A DNA stretch of 64,000 nucleotides from Jacaranda mimosifolia (taxonomy: Eukaryota > Streptophyta > Magnoliopsida > Lamiales > Bignoniaceae), in contig CM032131.1 of NCBI GenBank assembly GCA_018894105.1, positions 8,210,501 to 8,274,500 on the forward strand. Reading direction: 5' to 3'. The notes beneath the pieces are model-generated. The model did no database searches and was not told the origin of the DNA. It worked only from the letters and a program-made list of their open reading frames with translations. The position numbers and the translations under genes were made by a program. This document shows positions 1-13,006 of this stretch, piece after piece (within the stretch, counting starts at the first letter, position 1; each line of letters starts with the position of its first letter).

Positions 1-1373
1 TATCATGAAAATTGCATATATAAATGCAAGCTTTTGGTATTCATGCGAGTTTAAGTGTTTATTGTTATTCCAACCAAATGAATGATAAGATGGGATAAAA
101 ACATTGTATCCCACCTTATCATTCCAACCAAGCTAGCCCTTATAGTATAATATATAAAGTTAATATAAAATATATACATAAATATACTATATTTTTATTA
201 TTTGTTCATTTTATTTAGTTTATGTGTATAAAATTCCTTCAATTTTTTTTTTTTTATAGATTCTAGAAATAGAACTTGGATACTTTTTGTAAAATTAAAA
301 ACCCAGCACCAGCTGAGCATCAAACCAACAATGTTGAATAGTATTTTTCTTCCCGCTCATCATTCACTCACCTTTCACCATTCATTGTTCACCGGCCATT
401 GCTGTTGACCGGTCACTCATCGATCATCGACCATTGGACAGCTCAGTTGGTAGCTCACACACCGTCACTTGCTCACCACCACTGCTCGCTCGCTCACTGG
501 TCAGCAACATGTTCAACTGATTTTGATATACTGGTCAACAACTTTGATCTATTTTCAGCATCACCATTTAAAGGTTAGTAGATTACAACTTGTTTCTGTT
601 CTTTTGCAGCATCTATTCTTTTCCAAGAATGGACAGGGCTCCAAAAGGCATTTGGATAAGGAGAAAGTTATGTTTTTGCATTGGAAGAAAAGGGTGTGGT
701 TTAATATGTAGTGATTTTAAAGTTTTAGGAAGTTTGGTGGTTTTGGGAACATACGTGTGAGGGCCTCAGATATGCCTTTACCTTTATAAAATCATGCCTT
801 TAAAGTTGCCAGAGGCATTCTTGACTCCAGGCCTTCTGAGTTCTGCCAAGCTTGACAGCGAACGCCTCACTCTCTCACTCAAAAAGGTAATATTTTTTGC
901 CCATTTTGCCACTGCTACTTAATTACTAACCCTTAAGAACAATTACTTGCTATATTTGTCATTTTTGCAAACTTTCTTGGAAATGAAGAGATAACAATTT
1001 GCGGGTATGGATTGCTGAGTTTGATTTTTGGAGCATAAGGTGTATATGTTGGAAAAGATTATATATTTAGTTTTCTACAATATGATATCTTTTTGAATGA
1101 ACTGGTATTTTCTGTAATTAGAGGAATGAGAGTAAAGTCTATAGTTATTTGTGGTGGTTCTATTTTTTTTGCAGTAGCCTGTGAGATGCTCAGTTACAGT
1201 AAGAGTTGCTTTGAGCCATTCTTTTTTCTTTGTGGTCCAACTGCCCAATTTTCTTGAACATGTTGTGTGCTATTAGTGTTTACTTAGTTCACAAAACATT
1301 GAACTAAAAAATGTTGCAAGTGCTTAAAAAGTACTGCTAGTTGAAATATATATATATATACATATAATTTTAA
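1..1373. other. Intergenic, nothing recognised
   Basis: AT-rich stretch with no convincing coding sequence. Around 300-520 there is a C/T-rich patch with many short CAC/TCA runs that reads like a plant 5' leader, but I can attach no coding exon to it. A short TA microsatellite lies at about 1347-1360, just before the hAT element. Confidence 0.5.
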
Positions 1374-1381
1374 CAAACTAT

Positions 1382-1620
1382 TAAGGGTGTCAAAACCAAA
1401 CCCAACCCAACGACACGACAATGACCCACCTGAAAAAAATTAGGTTTGGATTTGGGATTTTCGGGTTTGGGTCAAATTGGGTCAGATCTGAAAATGACTC
1501 GAGAAAAAAAAAATCAGGTTGGGTTGTTTTTGGGTCAACTCGTGTAACCAGAAAAAAATAATTGGGTAACCCAATAACTCAATAAACCTGACCCAACCCA
1601 ACCCAACTCACCTGAAAAAT
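1382..1620. repeat. Left subterminal region of hAT element
   Basis: Dense in AACCCAAC and GGGTTTGGGT motifs in both orientations (about 1395-1610). This is the usual subterminal arrangement of plant hAT elements, thought to serve as transposase binding sites. The matching right-end block is 5445-5653. Confidence 0.75.
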
Positions 1621-2640
1621 TAACTAATTAAAATAAATTATAAATAATACAAAAATCTAAAATTTGAAAATTAAATTACAAATTTTAGATTTACATTTTA
1701 CAATAACATTATTAATATTTAGTCATTTAGCACTTCCACTCAAACCATTTTTCCATTTCAAAATTCAAAGGCATTAGGACCAAACCAAATCACCAAACAT
1801 AATTAACCCCCCTCACCCCTGCTCGGCTGCTCCAAAAAATAGAGAGAAAAATAAAGTGAGAAACCCTAGCCAATACCACCACCTCGCCGCCGTGCGTCCC
1901 AGTCACACCATCGATGTACGTCTTTTTTGTGCCACTGTCGTGCCCGTGCCTTCCCAGTTCCCATCGTGCTACTGCCACATAGCACTTGTTGAGGTAAACA
2001 GTAAACTCCAAGCAAGGGCCCATAGCATTTTTTAGCAGCTATCTTGCTTTTTTTTTTTCTTTCTTTTTTCATTTTTTACAAGCAAGAATGAAAACCTTTG
2101 ATTCTGTCAATAAAAATTTCATTCTGTTTTGCTCCAAATCTTCAATTAGATTCAACCCAACAAAAATAAATTAAAAACCAAAAATAAAAAGAAAACAAGA
2201 AATTAATCCTTGAAGATGACAAAAAAAAAATCAACTAAAGTTGATTAACTGTGTATCCTTTGCAAATCTCTTCTTTCCCATTTCATGTCTAGTCCCAGAC
2301 CATAAGACCTCGGCCATTACTGAAGCTCTTGGCCAAATTTGAGTATCCAAAACCATTAGATCAGCTTGATTTGACCACAAAGCTATCTCCCGTTGCATCT
2401 TGCTTGTTTTTTTGTGTAAGCAGAGAATTTAAATTATGATGTAGTAGGAAAATTGTGTCCTCAATGTGTGATTTGTTCTTCCCAATATCTGTTTATACAT
2501 GTTGACAAGCAAATAATGATTATTGAAGTTTCTGTTATAGAACTAATATTATTACATACCCAAAAAAATATGTTTATTTTACTATGTAATTGTTATTTGA
2601 ATGTTTGGGGCCTGATATTTATTTAATTTTGCTTGATAGG

Positions 2641-4877
2641 ATGAGTGCAAAACCTGTTGAACATATTGATATTGATATTGAAGATGAAGAACACAAAGGG
2701 GATGGTGATGAGTTACCTTCGGTTGTAGGAGCTAATTCAGTTGTTTTTTCTCATGATGAGCCCTCAGGACATGGCAAGCGTAAAAGGCAACTCAAATCAA
2801 AGTGGTGGCAATATTTTGACTTGCTTCCTCACAAAAATGATGAGGTACAACATTGTAAGTGTAAAGCATGTGGAGCAACTATTGTGCTGATAGTAGAATG
2901 GGTACAAGTAACTTGCAACGTCACATACAAAAACAATGCCCTAGGCAAAAAACTCGTGATGTTGCTCAGTGCTTAATAGAACAAAATGATAAAGCCCTTA
3001 CTATCCGATCACAAAAGTTTAAACAAGAAAAATTTAGAGAGTTACTAGTCTTGGCTATTGTGAAGCATGAATTGCCATTTCAATTTGTGGAATATGAGGC
3101 TATTAGATCTGTCTTCACTTATTTGGAACCACAAGTGTGCCACTTCACTAGGAATACAGCTAGTGCTGATATTCTTAAGATGCATAAAAATGAAATGAAT
3201 AGGCTTGCTCATGAGTTGCGTTCATGCCCAGGAAAAATTTGTTTCACTTCAGATTTATGGACATCTATTGCGATTGATGGTTATATATGTTTGATTGCAC
3301 ACTTTATTAATTCTGATCGGTTGCTACAAAAGAAGATAATTAACTTTTCTTACATGCTGCCGCCTCACTCTGGAATTGCATTATGTGATAAAATTAGTGG
3401 TTTGTTAGCTAGTTGGGGTATTGACAAAAAGGTTTTCACAATCACTTTAGACAATGCTGCTGCAAATGATGTATTTGTTGATTATTTGAGAGATCAACTT
3501 GTTGTAAAATGTTCATTGGTGGGTGGAGGTCAGTTTCTACATGTTCGTTGTTGTGCACATATTCTTAATTTAATTGTGCAAGAAGGTTTGAAAAAAATTG
3601 ATAGCTCTGTTGAGAAAGTTCGTGAATGTGTGAAATATGTCAAAGGTAGTCAAGTAAGAAAACAAAAGTTCCTAGAATCTGTTGCCAGCACTTCGCTTGA
3701 TTCTAAAAAAGGTTTAAGGCAAGATGTTCCTACTAGATGGAATTCTACCTATTTAATGCTTTCTAGTACTATGTACTACCGTCGTGCTTTTAATCATTTG
3801 AGATTGACTGATTCCAATTTCACGCATTATCCATCTACTAAAGAGTGGGGAAAAGTTGAGAAAATTTGCAAATTCTTTGAGGTTTTCTATGAGACCACTA
3901 ATCTGTTTTTTGGAGTGAAATATCCTACTAAAAACTTATACTTTCCAGTAGTCTTTACAGTTGAGTTTACATTAAGTGAGAAGTTGAGAAGTGATGATGT
4001 TTCCATGAGATCAATGGCAACTCAAATGTTTGAGAAATTTGACAAATATGGGAAGGATTATAATATTTTATTTGCTATTGCCGTGATATTTGATCCGAGG
4101 TATAAGATGCAGTTTGTTGAGTGGAGTTACAATGAACTCTATGGGCCTGACAATAATGAGTTAAGGGAGGTAAATAGCAAATTGGATTCTTTGTTTGAGG
4201 AATACATGTGCAATGCTTGCAAGATGGGTACTAGTAGTGCATGTGCATCTTCGAGTTCTCATTCTACATTTGATGATAATGCTTGTTCTACTGGAGGTAC
4301 ACTTTCTATGAATGTTTTGAAGGTAAATACATTATTTTATTATTTTTATATTCAAATTATATATATATATATATATTAATATATTTAACTTCTTTTTAGG
4401 TTATTTTTTGGATTTAACATAATATATGTTATTAGCTTTTAGAAGTGCACTCATACATTTTATTTATGATTTAGGAGTTTGACTTCTTTTCAAGTTCAGA
4501 GTTTGTTCCTCAAAAGAATCAATTAGAGCTCTATTTCGTAGAACCAAAGCTTGACAGGTTGGCTAAATTTGACATTCTTGCATATTAGAAGGCTCATCAG
4601 TTTAGGTATCCTAAGCTTGCACAAATGGCAAGAGATATCTTGGTTGTTCCGATTTCTATAGTTGCCTCTGAGTCGGCTTTTAGCACAGGTGGTAGGATAC
4701 TTGACCAATATCATAGTGCAATGAAGCCTGATGTTGTTGAGGCATTGGTTGTTGTAGAGATTGGTTATTTGGGCAGAAAGGTAAATGATTTATTGATTTA
4801 GTTGTTTATGATTTATTTTACTAATATTTTGTTATTTTTAACCTTTGTATTCTTTTTTGTAGGAGCAAATGATGTGA
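2641..4877 (+). pseudogene. hAT transposase gene (BED zinc finger, RICESLEEPER/DAYSLEEPER-like), broken
   Basis: The start chosen is the ATG at 2641, just after a splice-acceptor-like TTGATAG; an upstream non-coding leader exon near 1850-2000 is plausible. The first frame gives an acidic N-terminus and the first half of a BED finger (CKAC near 2860). A one-base shift at about 2868-2890 moves the second half (TSNLQRH...C) into another frame, which then stays open to the intron. That frame carries typical hAT blocks: SDLWTS, LDNAAAND, CCAHILNL and PTRWNST. An intron at 4323-4474 fits GT-AG in phase 0. The next exon encodes the hAT dimerisation domain (RMARD-like block, then SESAFSTGGRILD), but a TAG at 4586-4588 replaces the tryptophan usual in this motif. 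A second intron (4781-4862) leads to a short tail ending at 4875-4877; the longer open reading there lies in another frame. The transposase normally binds the element ends in the nucleus and cuts them; this copy should not make full-length protein. Confidence 0.9.
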
Positions 4878-5444
4878 GATTGGATGACTTGACTGAGAAT
4901 GTAACAGATATGTTAGGAAGTGTCAATGATGACCATTCAAGCACTACAACTGATGCTTCTACTAACATTATCAATATTTGACATTGAAATGAAAAGTAAG
5001 TCATTTGTTGTTCGTCACAGGTCACACCAAAAGTTTAAAAAGTTTTCTAATTTTTAGCCCTATGATTATTTAGTTAGTTAATAATTTATTTTCTTTCTTA
5101 ATGTTGTTTCAAGGTTTCTTTAGTGGAGTTTTGGGATTTGAATTATGGAGGAAACTAGCTACCAGTGCAAAGAAGGTTTCGGATTTTCATGAAGAATTCG
5201 ATATGCTTTTGTCTTTTGACTTTAATGTCCACTGTTTTGTAGTTAATTATACGTTTTGATCATTTGATGGTTGTCATCAAAATTGTTAATTGAACAATGG
5301 TTTGTTATTTTTTTGTATTTGGACATGATAAGTTATTATGTTTCTTAGACTTCGATTATTATGCCAAATTTTAGATTTTATTGTAGATTAAATTTCTACT
5401 CAATTATGATGTTGGACTTTATAAATATGAAAAATAAAATAAAT

Positions 5445-5653
5445 AGATCAGGTTAGGTCGGGTCGGGTTGTTGGGTGACTTGACTAAAAATCAGGTCAAC
5501 CCGAACCTAACACGAAATTTTATAGGTTAGGTTAGGGTTGAGCCTTTTGGGTTTAACATCGGGTTGGGTTGGATTTAGGTTTAGTATTTTTATGTTATAC
5601 TCCTACCTCAACCCAACCAGAACCCACCCAACCCGCACGAATTAACACCCCTA
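5445..5653. repeat. Right subterminal region of hAT element
   Basis: Contains repeated GGTCGGGTTG, AACCCGAACC and CAACCCAACC motifs, the mirror of the left subterminal block, and ends in the terminal inverted repeat at 5640-5653. Confidence 0.75.
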
Positions 5654-5661
5654 CAAACTAT

Positions 5662-8600
5662 ATACAAGGATTGATGCCCGTAAAATCAAATCTTAAGAAT
5701 GGATAAGCAATAACAATTAGATTTGAGATCATAATTTGGCATAAAGGGCCTTGAATTTTTCCCAGGATAAGATTTTTTTGGGATGGAATTTTCAATGCTA
5801 ACAAAGATGAAACTAAATTGAACATCATGACACGAGGAGATCGTAACATCTCTTGTGATCAATTTAATGGTCAAGGTTTTAGTCACAAACTCTAAGGTGG
5901 TGTAATAAATTACTCTGCTCTGTCCTAATCCCTCCAGCCTAGCTTACATTTCTCCCATGAAAAGAGAGAGCCTTCACTGTGCTTTTTGAATTTCAGTCTC
6001 CAACCTAATTTTCTGGTTTGATAAGTTACATTTGAGTAGTTTTGTTAGAATACCATGGTATCTATGTACTAAATTGTGAATCTGGAAGAGAAAAGGATGA
6101 CTTGAATTGAGAAATACTATTAATGAATTAGTACTATGTTCTTGTCATGATCATAGAAAATTACATCTTTGTTATGCACTATAGCATTGTTCGTTAATAA
6201 CATAAAAGGTTAGTGAGCTTTTGCATGAAATCTTTACAAACCAAGTTATGTAGTAGCCTAGGTCATATATAATGATAATATTACATTCCTCCTTCCAATC
6301 TCTTACCAGAGTACTTCTAACAAGATTTTCTTGGCTTTATAGGAGTTCGACTCAACATATGGTCCACTTTGGGATTACATCGTTGGAACCAGCTTCGGCT
6401 CATATGTTACGCTTCCCATATGAGGGTTCTTGTATTTCTCAATTGACAAGGTCTATGTTATTCTCTTCAAGACTGTAGTCTAGCCTTTAGACCAATGATA
6501 CTGCATTGTTGATTCTTAGCCTTTCTCTGTTTTCTGATTTTTGAAGTTCGTAGTGCTAGATTTATGTAGTTAGATGGAAAACCAAAACAAGAAAAATGAG
6601 CTAATAAATAAATGAAAATGGGCAGGACTATGATAAAATCTCTTATTGGTGGTGTACTATGATTTTTTTTTTGACAATATTGGTAAAAGCTATTTGAGTG
6701 TTCCGATTTATATGCATGTTTTTGTCTCTCATTTCTTTAAGAGAAATTTTTCTTCAATCTTTACTCAAAAAAAGCAAATGTAATTTTTTGACTAATGAGA
6801 AGATATGTGTTAATATATATATATATATATATAACATTTATTTTTATTTTCTTTATCTCTTTTTGGCCTTACAAGAGCTTTTGTCTCTCAATTCCTGATT
6901 TCATTAGTATAGCGAAACTCAGAGGCGTGCTATTGTAGTTGGCTAGATCTATAATCCACATAATTCCACTATAATTTCAAAAATGGATTTTTTTTATCTA
7001 TAATTTTTCTTGAGATGGGATGGAGTTGGTTTCTTCGTTCTTCGTGCCTTCCATTTTTGGGGAGAGATGGTCTTGTGGATTTTTGTTTTTTGGGTTTGGA
7101 CATTGACTCTGATTTACTGAGTTCTTTTTTTTTTTTTTTTTTATCAGTGTAGGTGAGTTGCTGAGTTAATAGAGCAAAAAAGAAAGCCTTCTGGGCAGGC
7201 ATAACAGAAAGTTGTAAGCTTTGGGATTCAGAAAATGTTGATTTGGTGCCTCAGAGTTGACCTAGATTTGAATCTTTAATAAAGTAACTTCCTCGAAATT
7301 TAAATTGTCTGTTTTATGTTGATTCGTGAACTTTGATTGAACTTGTGTGCTTTCTCTCCTATATTAAAGCAAATGGAAATGCAATGAGTTTGTGTAGGTC
7401 ACTTTTGGTCCTTTTTAATATAGCATCATGTTTGCTTTACTAGTGGAATGAAGCGAAAACTTTTTAATTGGGGATAAAGATGATTAACATTAGTATTTAG
7501 TAAGATATATCTCGCATGAAGAAATTAGTGTTTTGATTGAGAGAAGTTATTGTAATGTGCATCTTTGATTCAGAATTATACAAGTCTTTCAAGTATCTAC
7601 GTCACAAGTCCAAAGGCATACTCCTGTCTATTAACAGTTTCTAAAAATAATAATCTGAATAGCAATAGGAAGAAGAAGAGAGGACAAAGTTTAATTGGAG
7701 ATGATAAGAGTGGTGAAGGGCTTCGTCAGTTCAGCATGAAAGGTTTTTGTTTCTCATCTCTCCATGTTTTGATTCTACTAAGGATGTATGCTATATTGAA
7801 AGTCTTGGCTAGTGTTGTTAAAAACATTTTTCGTTTAAGATGTATTCTTTCGAGATAGTTTCTAGTGCTAATTCGATTATGAGGTTTGACCAATTGCTAA
7901 GGAAACCTCCTTGAGATGTCTTTATAACCAGAATTAGATAATGAGACAAAAATTAATTCCTTTTTTAAGTAAAAGAATGTTTGATGAAGAGAAGTCAAAC
8001 ATGGGATGTAATGTTCTATTGGCAACTTATGTAAGAGCAGTGTAATTTGTGATCAATGATGGATCCTTTTGTTTTAATTCCTTGGCAATCTGTTGGTGTT
8101 TCTATGGTCAGCTATTTATTTAGATCAATGATACTTTATTATTCAAATATCTGGTCTCTTCCAATATTTTGTTCATTTTGTGCCATTGGGTGGGGCTGGA
8201 TGAGTAATGCTTTGGGTCTGGTAATGTTTTGTGCTGCTGAACCTGCCTTATTCTTTTTTATCTGAACCTTGGTTTATCTTGTTCCTTATGGTTTAAATGG
8301 TTTTATGTGGGTAATCAGTTTGTTTAAGGATGGTGCTGGAATCTCCTATAGGGAGGAAATTTAGAAGGTTCAGAGTTTTGATTTTTGCAACTATTATGCT
8401 TTTAGCCAGTTCATTTCTACCTCTAGTTATCAAATTTCTATTCTAAAATAGTTGAATGAATTCTTTTGCTGCTTGTGTTTCGTATTGAGTTGCTTCGGTT
8501 TTGCCAATCTGTTGCATTAGCTGTTTTGGATCAGAATTGAATCAGCTTTTTGAGTTACAGATGGTCTTCAATGCAGTTGCTTTTAGTTTTATTTTTTGGA

Positions 8601-9530
8601 TGAATTAGATTTGGTTTGCTAGCAAATCTATGAGTTCTCCTTGGTGCTTTCTTGCTGAGATATGCTGCTGTGTGGAATAGATTATGTCATCTGGATGGAG
8701 GTTTTTTGTTATTGCTTTGATAGATTATGATTTGGTTCGGTTTTCCCCCCTCTTGCTGCTGCTTTCTGCTGCTTAATTTGTTTAGCAATCTGGAATTTTG
8801 CTTGGGATGCTGCTTCTAATTTCAAAAACAACACTTCTTCTTTTGAGTTATTGCTGTACAAGTTTTTGACTTGCTATGAAGCTCAAGTGTCCTGGATTTA
8901 ATTGCTTTAGTCTGGATTCTGATAGATGTTTTGCTCGATCCTTGGATGGCATTTGCTTGATCATTTTGTGGCATTTTGTTTGGTTTGGGAATTGATCCTT
9001 GTACCTAATTGTTCCAGCTAAGTGCCAAATTTGTGGGAAGGGGGAATCGAACCTGGTTTGGTTTGTTATGAGGAATTAATTAGAATAATTGGAGCCTATT
9101 TCTATAGATCCTGGGAGTCGAACCTAGTTCCTTTGGGTGCTATTTTTGCTATTACAGACTTTGAACTTGGGGTGGTGATTTTGTGCTTCAAAATACTAAT
9201 TGGGATTTCAAAATACTAATTTTGGTAGCAATCAATTGAGCTTTCTTTTGTCATTCTGATAGACTAGGCCCTATAATTATTTTGATTTAGGGGGTCACTT
9301 TCATCTCAAAGTGGACTAATTGTCAAGAGATTGGAATTATAGTTTTTATCCTTTGTATTTCTCTTTTATTTAGGGGAGATTAGCCATTAATTTCTCTTTA
9401 TTTTGGAATGATGTAAGGGAAGCAAGTATTTCTTTATTTTATTTTGCTCAAATACTTTTAACTTGTAATCCCTTTTGGTTATTAATATATCCTAAACCTA
9501 TTCCGAGATTGGAAAAAAATAGTGTAATTT
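5662..9530. repeat. Non-coding repeat-rich stretch; right part matches 53100-54320
   Basis: No coding exon is supported. A T18 run lies at about 7125-7142. From about 8270 to 9530 the sequence is a T/G-rich, non-coding repeat with motifs such as GGGAATCGAACC. Its last ~200 bases (AGGGGAGATTAGCC..., then CTTGTAATCCCTTTTGG and CCTAAACCTATTCC) resemble the end of the block at 54150-54300. The two are probably copies of one dispersed family, possibly the end of a non-autonomous retroelement, but I could not find termini. Confidence 0.35.
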
Positions 9531-9589
9531 AGAATACAAGCCTATTGTTTTAGAATTGATTGTTCTAATTATATGTAAATGTAGTATGT

Positions 9590-10234
9590 AAATGTAGGAA
9601 AGGTCGACGATCAATGCAGGAAATAGAGCACATATGCCATACTTTCATACACCTAGTTCAAAATCATTCAGTGTACGATTAATCGAAATGGTAATATATC
9701 ATTTTAACTTTCTTTTATTTATATTTTCTCTTGGCATTATACAAAGCCTATACTAAAACTTCTATTTACAATTGCAAAGGAAAATCAAAGCGTAGTGGAC
9801 AATTTTGGAGTCACTCATATGAAGAAAGGTAGCGGAGAGTATGTGAAAGCTACAGCTGTGAACAAGCATGTGAGTTCATGTTCTATAATAAAATGTCCCT
9901 TATATTTTAAGTATGTACTTCTATATATATATATATATATATTTATGCTCGTGACAGAATAAAATGTGGAGGAAGGATGAAGCACTAGAAGAAGGACTCT
10001 AGGAAGTTTCTGAAAGGGACATTATTAAGGAATCATTGGGCACACGGATAGGATATGAGAGAAGCAACGAAGCAGAAATTGAGAAAAGCTAAACATGACT
10101 TAGAAAGTGCATTGAATCTCATCAAAACTCAACGAGAGCAACGCCAACAGCAAGCTGGAGAAATAGCAAGCCTTAAAGACGGTCAGATCGAGCTGAAGCA
10201 ACTTTTGGTGGTGTTGCAAGACAAACTCACTTGA
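9590..10234 (+). pseudogene. Remnant of a plant CACTA-type (Ptta/En/Spm) transposon protein
   Basis: Short, frame-broken coding pieces are visible. One near 9810-9870 reads like THMKKGSGEYV, similar to the conserved THxKKxGxYV region of plant En/Spm-type accessory proteins. Another near 10018-10060 reads ESLGTRIGYER, like the LGxRSGY block that follows. An ATG at 10055 opens a 59-residue lysine- and glutamine-rich frame to the TGA at 10232-10234 with coiled-coil character, as expected at the C-terminus of such proteins. Stop codons and frame changes separate the pieces. The assignment rests on motif memory only; the CACTA-like subterminal block downstream (11215-11976) supports it. Confidence 0.4.
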
Positions 10235-11214
10235 AGATAAGTATGTCCTTATGATGTAATATGATTTTATTTGAATTTTGTGTATGTGGAATTTTGTGAT
10301 ATATGATAATCAAAATTACGAATAACAAATTTAGAGTTATGAACATTGAGGCCTTATATTGTTGTTTTATTTGTTTGTTTGTCACTTGTCATGTGTAGAA
10401 TGATTAGCTTAGGTTATTTTTTAGAATTTTACCATGATTTATTTTAACATGTGAGTTCTTTTAGTTTGGAGATTATTATGGGCTTTCCCATTTAAAGTCG
10501 TGTTATTAGAAAAAAAATATGATATGATACATACTGTTTAAACTCATTTGGTAATATAGCTAACGAATTAAATGAAATGTATTTTTATATTCAACATTAT
10601 CTTCTATAATATTTTGTATAGTTTATGTTGGATAAGAGATGGTATCATACAAATCTTTCATTGCAACTTCCTCCCATGAATTGTGCTATTATTTTGTGAA
10701 GCTTTTTTTATGTTATATTAAACCTTTGTTTTTCCTATGTACCATACTAATCCAATCTAAGAAAAAATAGATGTGTAGTGATTGGTTAAACATATGTAAT
10801 ATCTAATTTGATGTTCTTCGTATTCACAGTGTGTTGTGCAATCATTTTTTGTAAATTGTTGGAAGTAGCCCTCTTTCTGATGAAGTTGATGAGAATTAAG
10901 GAAGGTGTTTTGGAAATCTCTTTTGTCACTTGAACGATAATACTTCTTCAAAATTTAACACTTTTGTTTGATTGATATACTCATTTGGTTATCATGGCTT
11001 TGGTTGGTAGCTTGAATTTGGGATTAATGTTTTGAAATTATACTTATGTCTAGGGATAGATGAATGTGGTTAGTGTTATGTCTATGGATGGATGGATGTG
11101 CTTACTCTTTTACTTATTATGAATTAATATTTATATTTAGGATGTTGGTATACTTCAAATTTGAATTTCTTTTACAATTTCATATCCAAATTGAGCTATT
11201 GAACCGGGGGGAGG

Positions 11215-11976
11215 GGGGGAATACTTTTTGTAACGAAAGTATATTATTACAAAAATAATTTATTGGTAACGAAATTTGTTTGTCACTTTTTCTAGTCGTA
11301 ACAAACTAATTTGGTGTATCTGTAACGAATTATTTTACTTATTTGTAACGAATTATTTACTAATTCGTAACAAATACTTAGTAATTCTTAATCAAAAAAT
11401 TAATTATTTGTAACCAATGCATTGCTTATTTGTAACAAAATATTATAATCTTATAAGTCATTGGTAACGAAACATTTAGTTGCATATACTAATTGTAACA
11501 AAACTCTTAATATCTTTTGTAACGAAATTGTTAGTTATGTATTCTATTAATAACGAGAAGCTTATTCAAATAGAAATATTATTTAACTAATTGTAACCAA
11601 ATATTTTGTTACACAAACAATTTGTAATGAAATCAAATTAAATAAATAATATTATTACAATATGTATTGGTAACGAAAAATAAAAGGAGACGAAACTACC
11701 AACGTTTTAGTAATTACTTATTTCATTGCGCTATAAAAATATATTGTAACTAACATTATTTTGTCACTAATACGAAATTTTTGGTGACGATAAATTTCGT
11801 CGCCATAAGGTCATCATTCGTAACGAAACATAACTTTCGTTATAAATACTTTTAGTGACGGGCTTTAACACACAAAATTTCAGTAACGAAAAATTTGTTA
11901 CCAATAATTTGACTAATGAATTTCAACATTATGGTAACAAGATTAGTCATTACTAAAAGTATAATTTATTGTAGTA
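11215..11976. mobile_element. Subterminal repeat block and right end of a CACTA-like element
   Basis: Some 20 or more copies of a degenerate TAACGAAA/TTTCGTTA motif occur in both orientations across about 750 bp (for example 11231, 11267, 11327, 11347, 11468, 11671, 11820, 11885). The block ends at about 11976 with TTATTGTAGTA, close to the canonical CACTA right terminus TTCTTGTAGTG. A dense array of short subterminal motifs running up to such an end is typical of plant CACTA elements. I could not find the left terminus, so the element is truncated or very diverged. Confidence 0.5.
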
Positions 11977-13006
11977 TTTTTTTATCGTCATAAATTAAAT
12001 CATGATTTGCCAACATTTTTCATTGCTCGGTGTCCATTCCGACATATGTGTCATCTTTTCTTTTTCTCTATTGACCAGTCTCTTATTCGAAAGTTTTTCA
12101 ATAATATCCTCAAAAAGAGAAGAATTAAAAGACACAATACAAAACTGAAAAAATGAGGGAAAGAAAATAAAAAGATATTTTAATTTTGCATGTAAAACGT
12201 TATTTATTTATTTATTTATTTTTTTAGACAAACACAAGAATCATAATTAGTCTACTATACATTTGGCAAGATCAAAACATAGTCAACATGGTATTTTATT
12301 TTATTTTATTTTCAGTTTGGATCCTCTAATTCAATCCAAGTTTCATATCTTATTTCATCTCATAATTATATATGAAGTGTATTAATTTATTTTTTTTAAT
12401 AAAAATAATACATTTGAGAATTGATACACTTGATATATGTTCAGAAAATTTGAATATGAATGAAATATTGATCCCCAAAGTGAATTTTCAGGCCTAAAAC
12501 TACTAATTCTTTCAATTAATGCTTATATTTCTAGAACAATATTGATTCCATATACTTTTTTTTTTAAAATATATATATTTAATTATTTAATTATTGTTAC
12601 ATACATACCTTTTTTAGTTGCAAATCTTATTGATGATATTTTAGCAGCAAAACATATATGAGTAGCTAGACGTTAGATTAGAAGTAAAATAACAAGTTTA
12701 CTAAAATTTCTTTTCTATTGTCGTTTTTCATCCAAAATCTCAGTGACAAGAGGAGTTTGATTAGAGGTGACATATATGTAAATATATATGAAGGTAAAAT
12801 AAGAGAAGCGAGGTAGTAGTTTAACTATTTTAGATGATGTAAACGTAATCACCAATGATACTAATTCAATTCAGTATAGATACAGTCGCAATAGAAGAAT
12901 AAGCATATTAATACATGAAGAAATTAAGCTTAAAGGGTTCAAATTATGCCTCTTCAATCCGATCTTACTTACCAAATGATATTATGATATATAGTAAGTT
13001 AATTTA
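11977..13006. other. Intergenic, AT-rich
   Basis: Nothing recognised beyond short low-complexity runs (TTTA repeats near 12200, TTTTA repeats near 12295). No coding frame or element boundary is visible. Confidence 0.5.

Larger units (their letters stand above)
1382..5653 (+). mobile_element. Complete hAT-superfamily DNA transposon (4272 bp)
   Basis: Both ends can be set to the base. The left end reads TAAGGGTGTCAAAA and the right end, reverse complemented, reads TAGGGGTGTTAATT. The element is flanked by an identical 8-bp target duplication, CAAACTAT, at 1374-1381 and 5654-5661; 8 bp is the hallmark length of hAT elements. Subterminal regions are packed with GGGTT/AACCC motifs. The interior holds a transposase gene in the plus orientation with BED-finger and hAT dimerisation signatures. 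The gene carries a frameshift and a nonsense codon, so this copy is probably not autonomous, although its ends look usable in trans. The superfamily call is firm; the exact hAT clade is not determined. Confidence 0.93.

Noticed and set aside
4323..4379. C-terminal Tyr/Ile-rich tail of the hAT transposase frame
   Set aside because: This is read-through into the intron starting at 4323; the next exon at 4475 carries the conserved dimerisation domain.
9030..9135. GGGAATCGAACC and GGGAGTCGAACC phrases resembling tRNA T-arm sequence
   Set aside because: No cloverleaf, acceptor pairing or A box could be built on either strand; similar phrases recur in the related repeat at 53700-53960.
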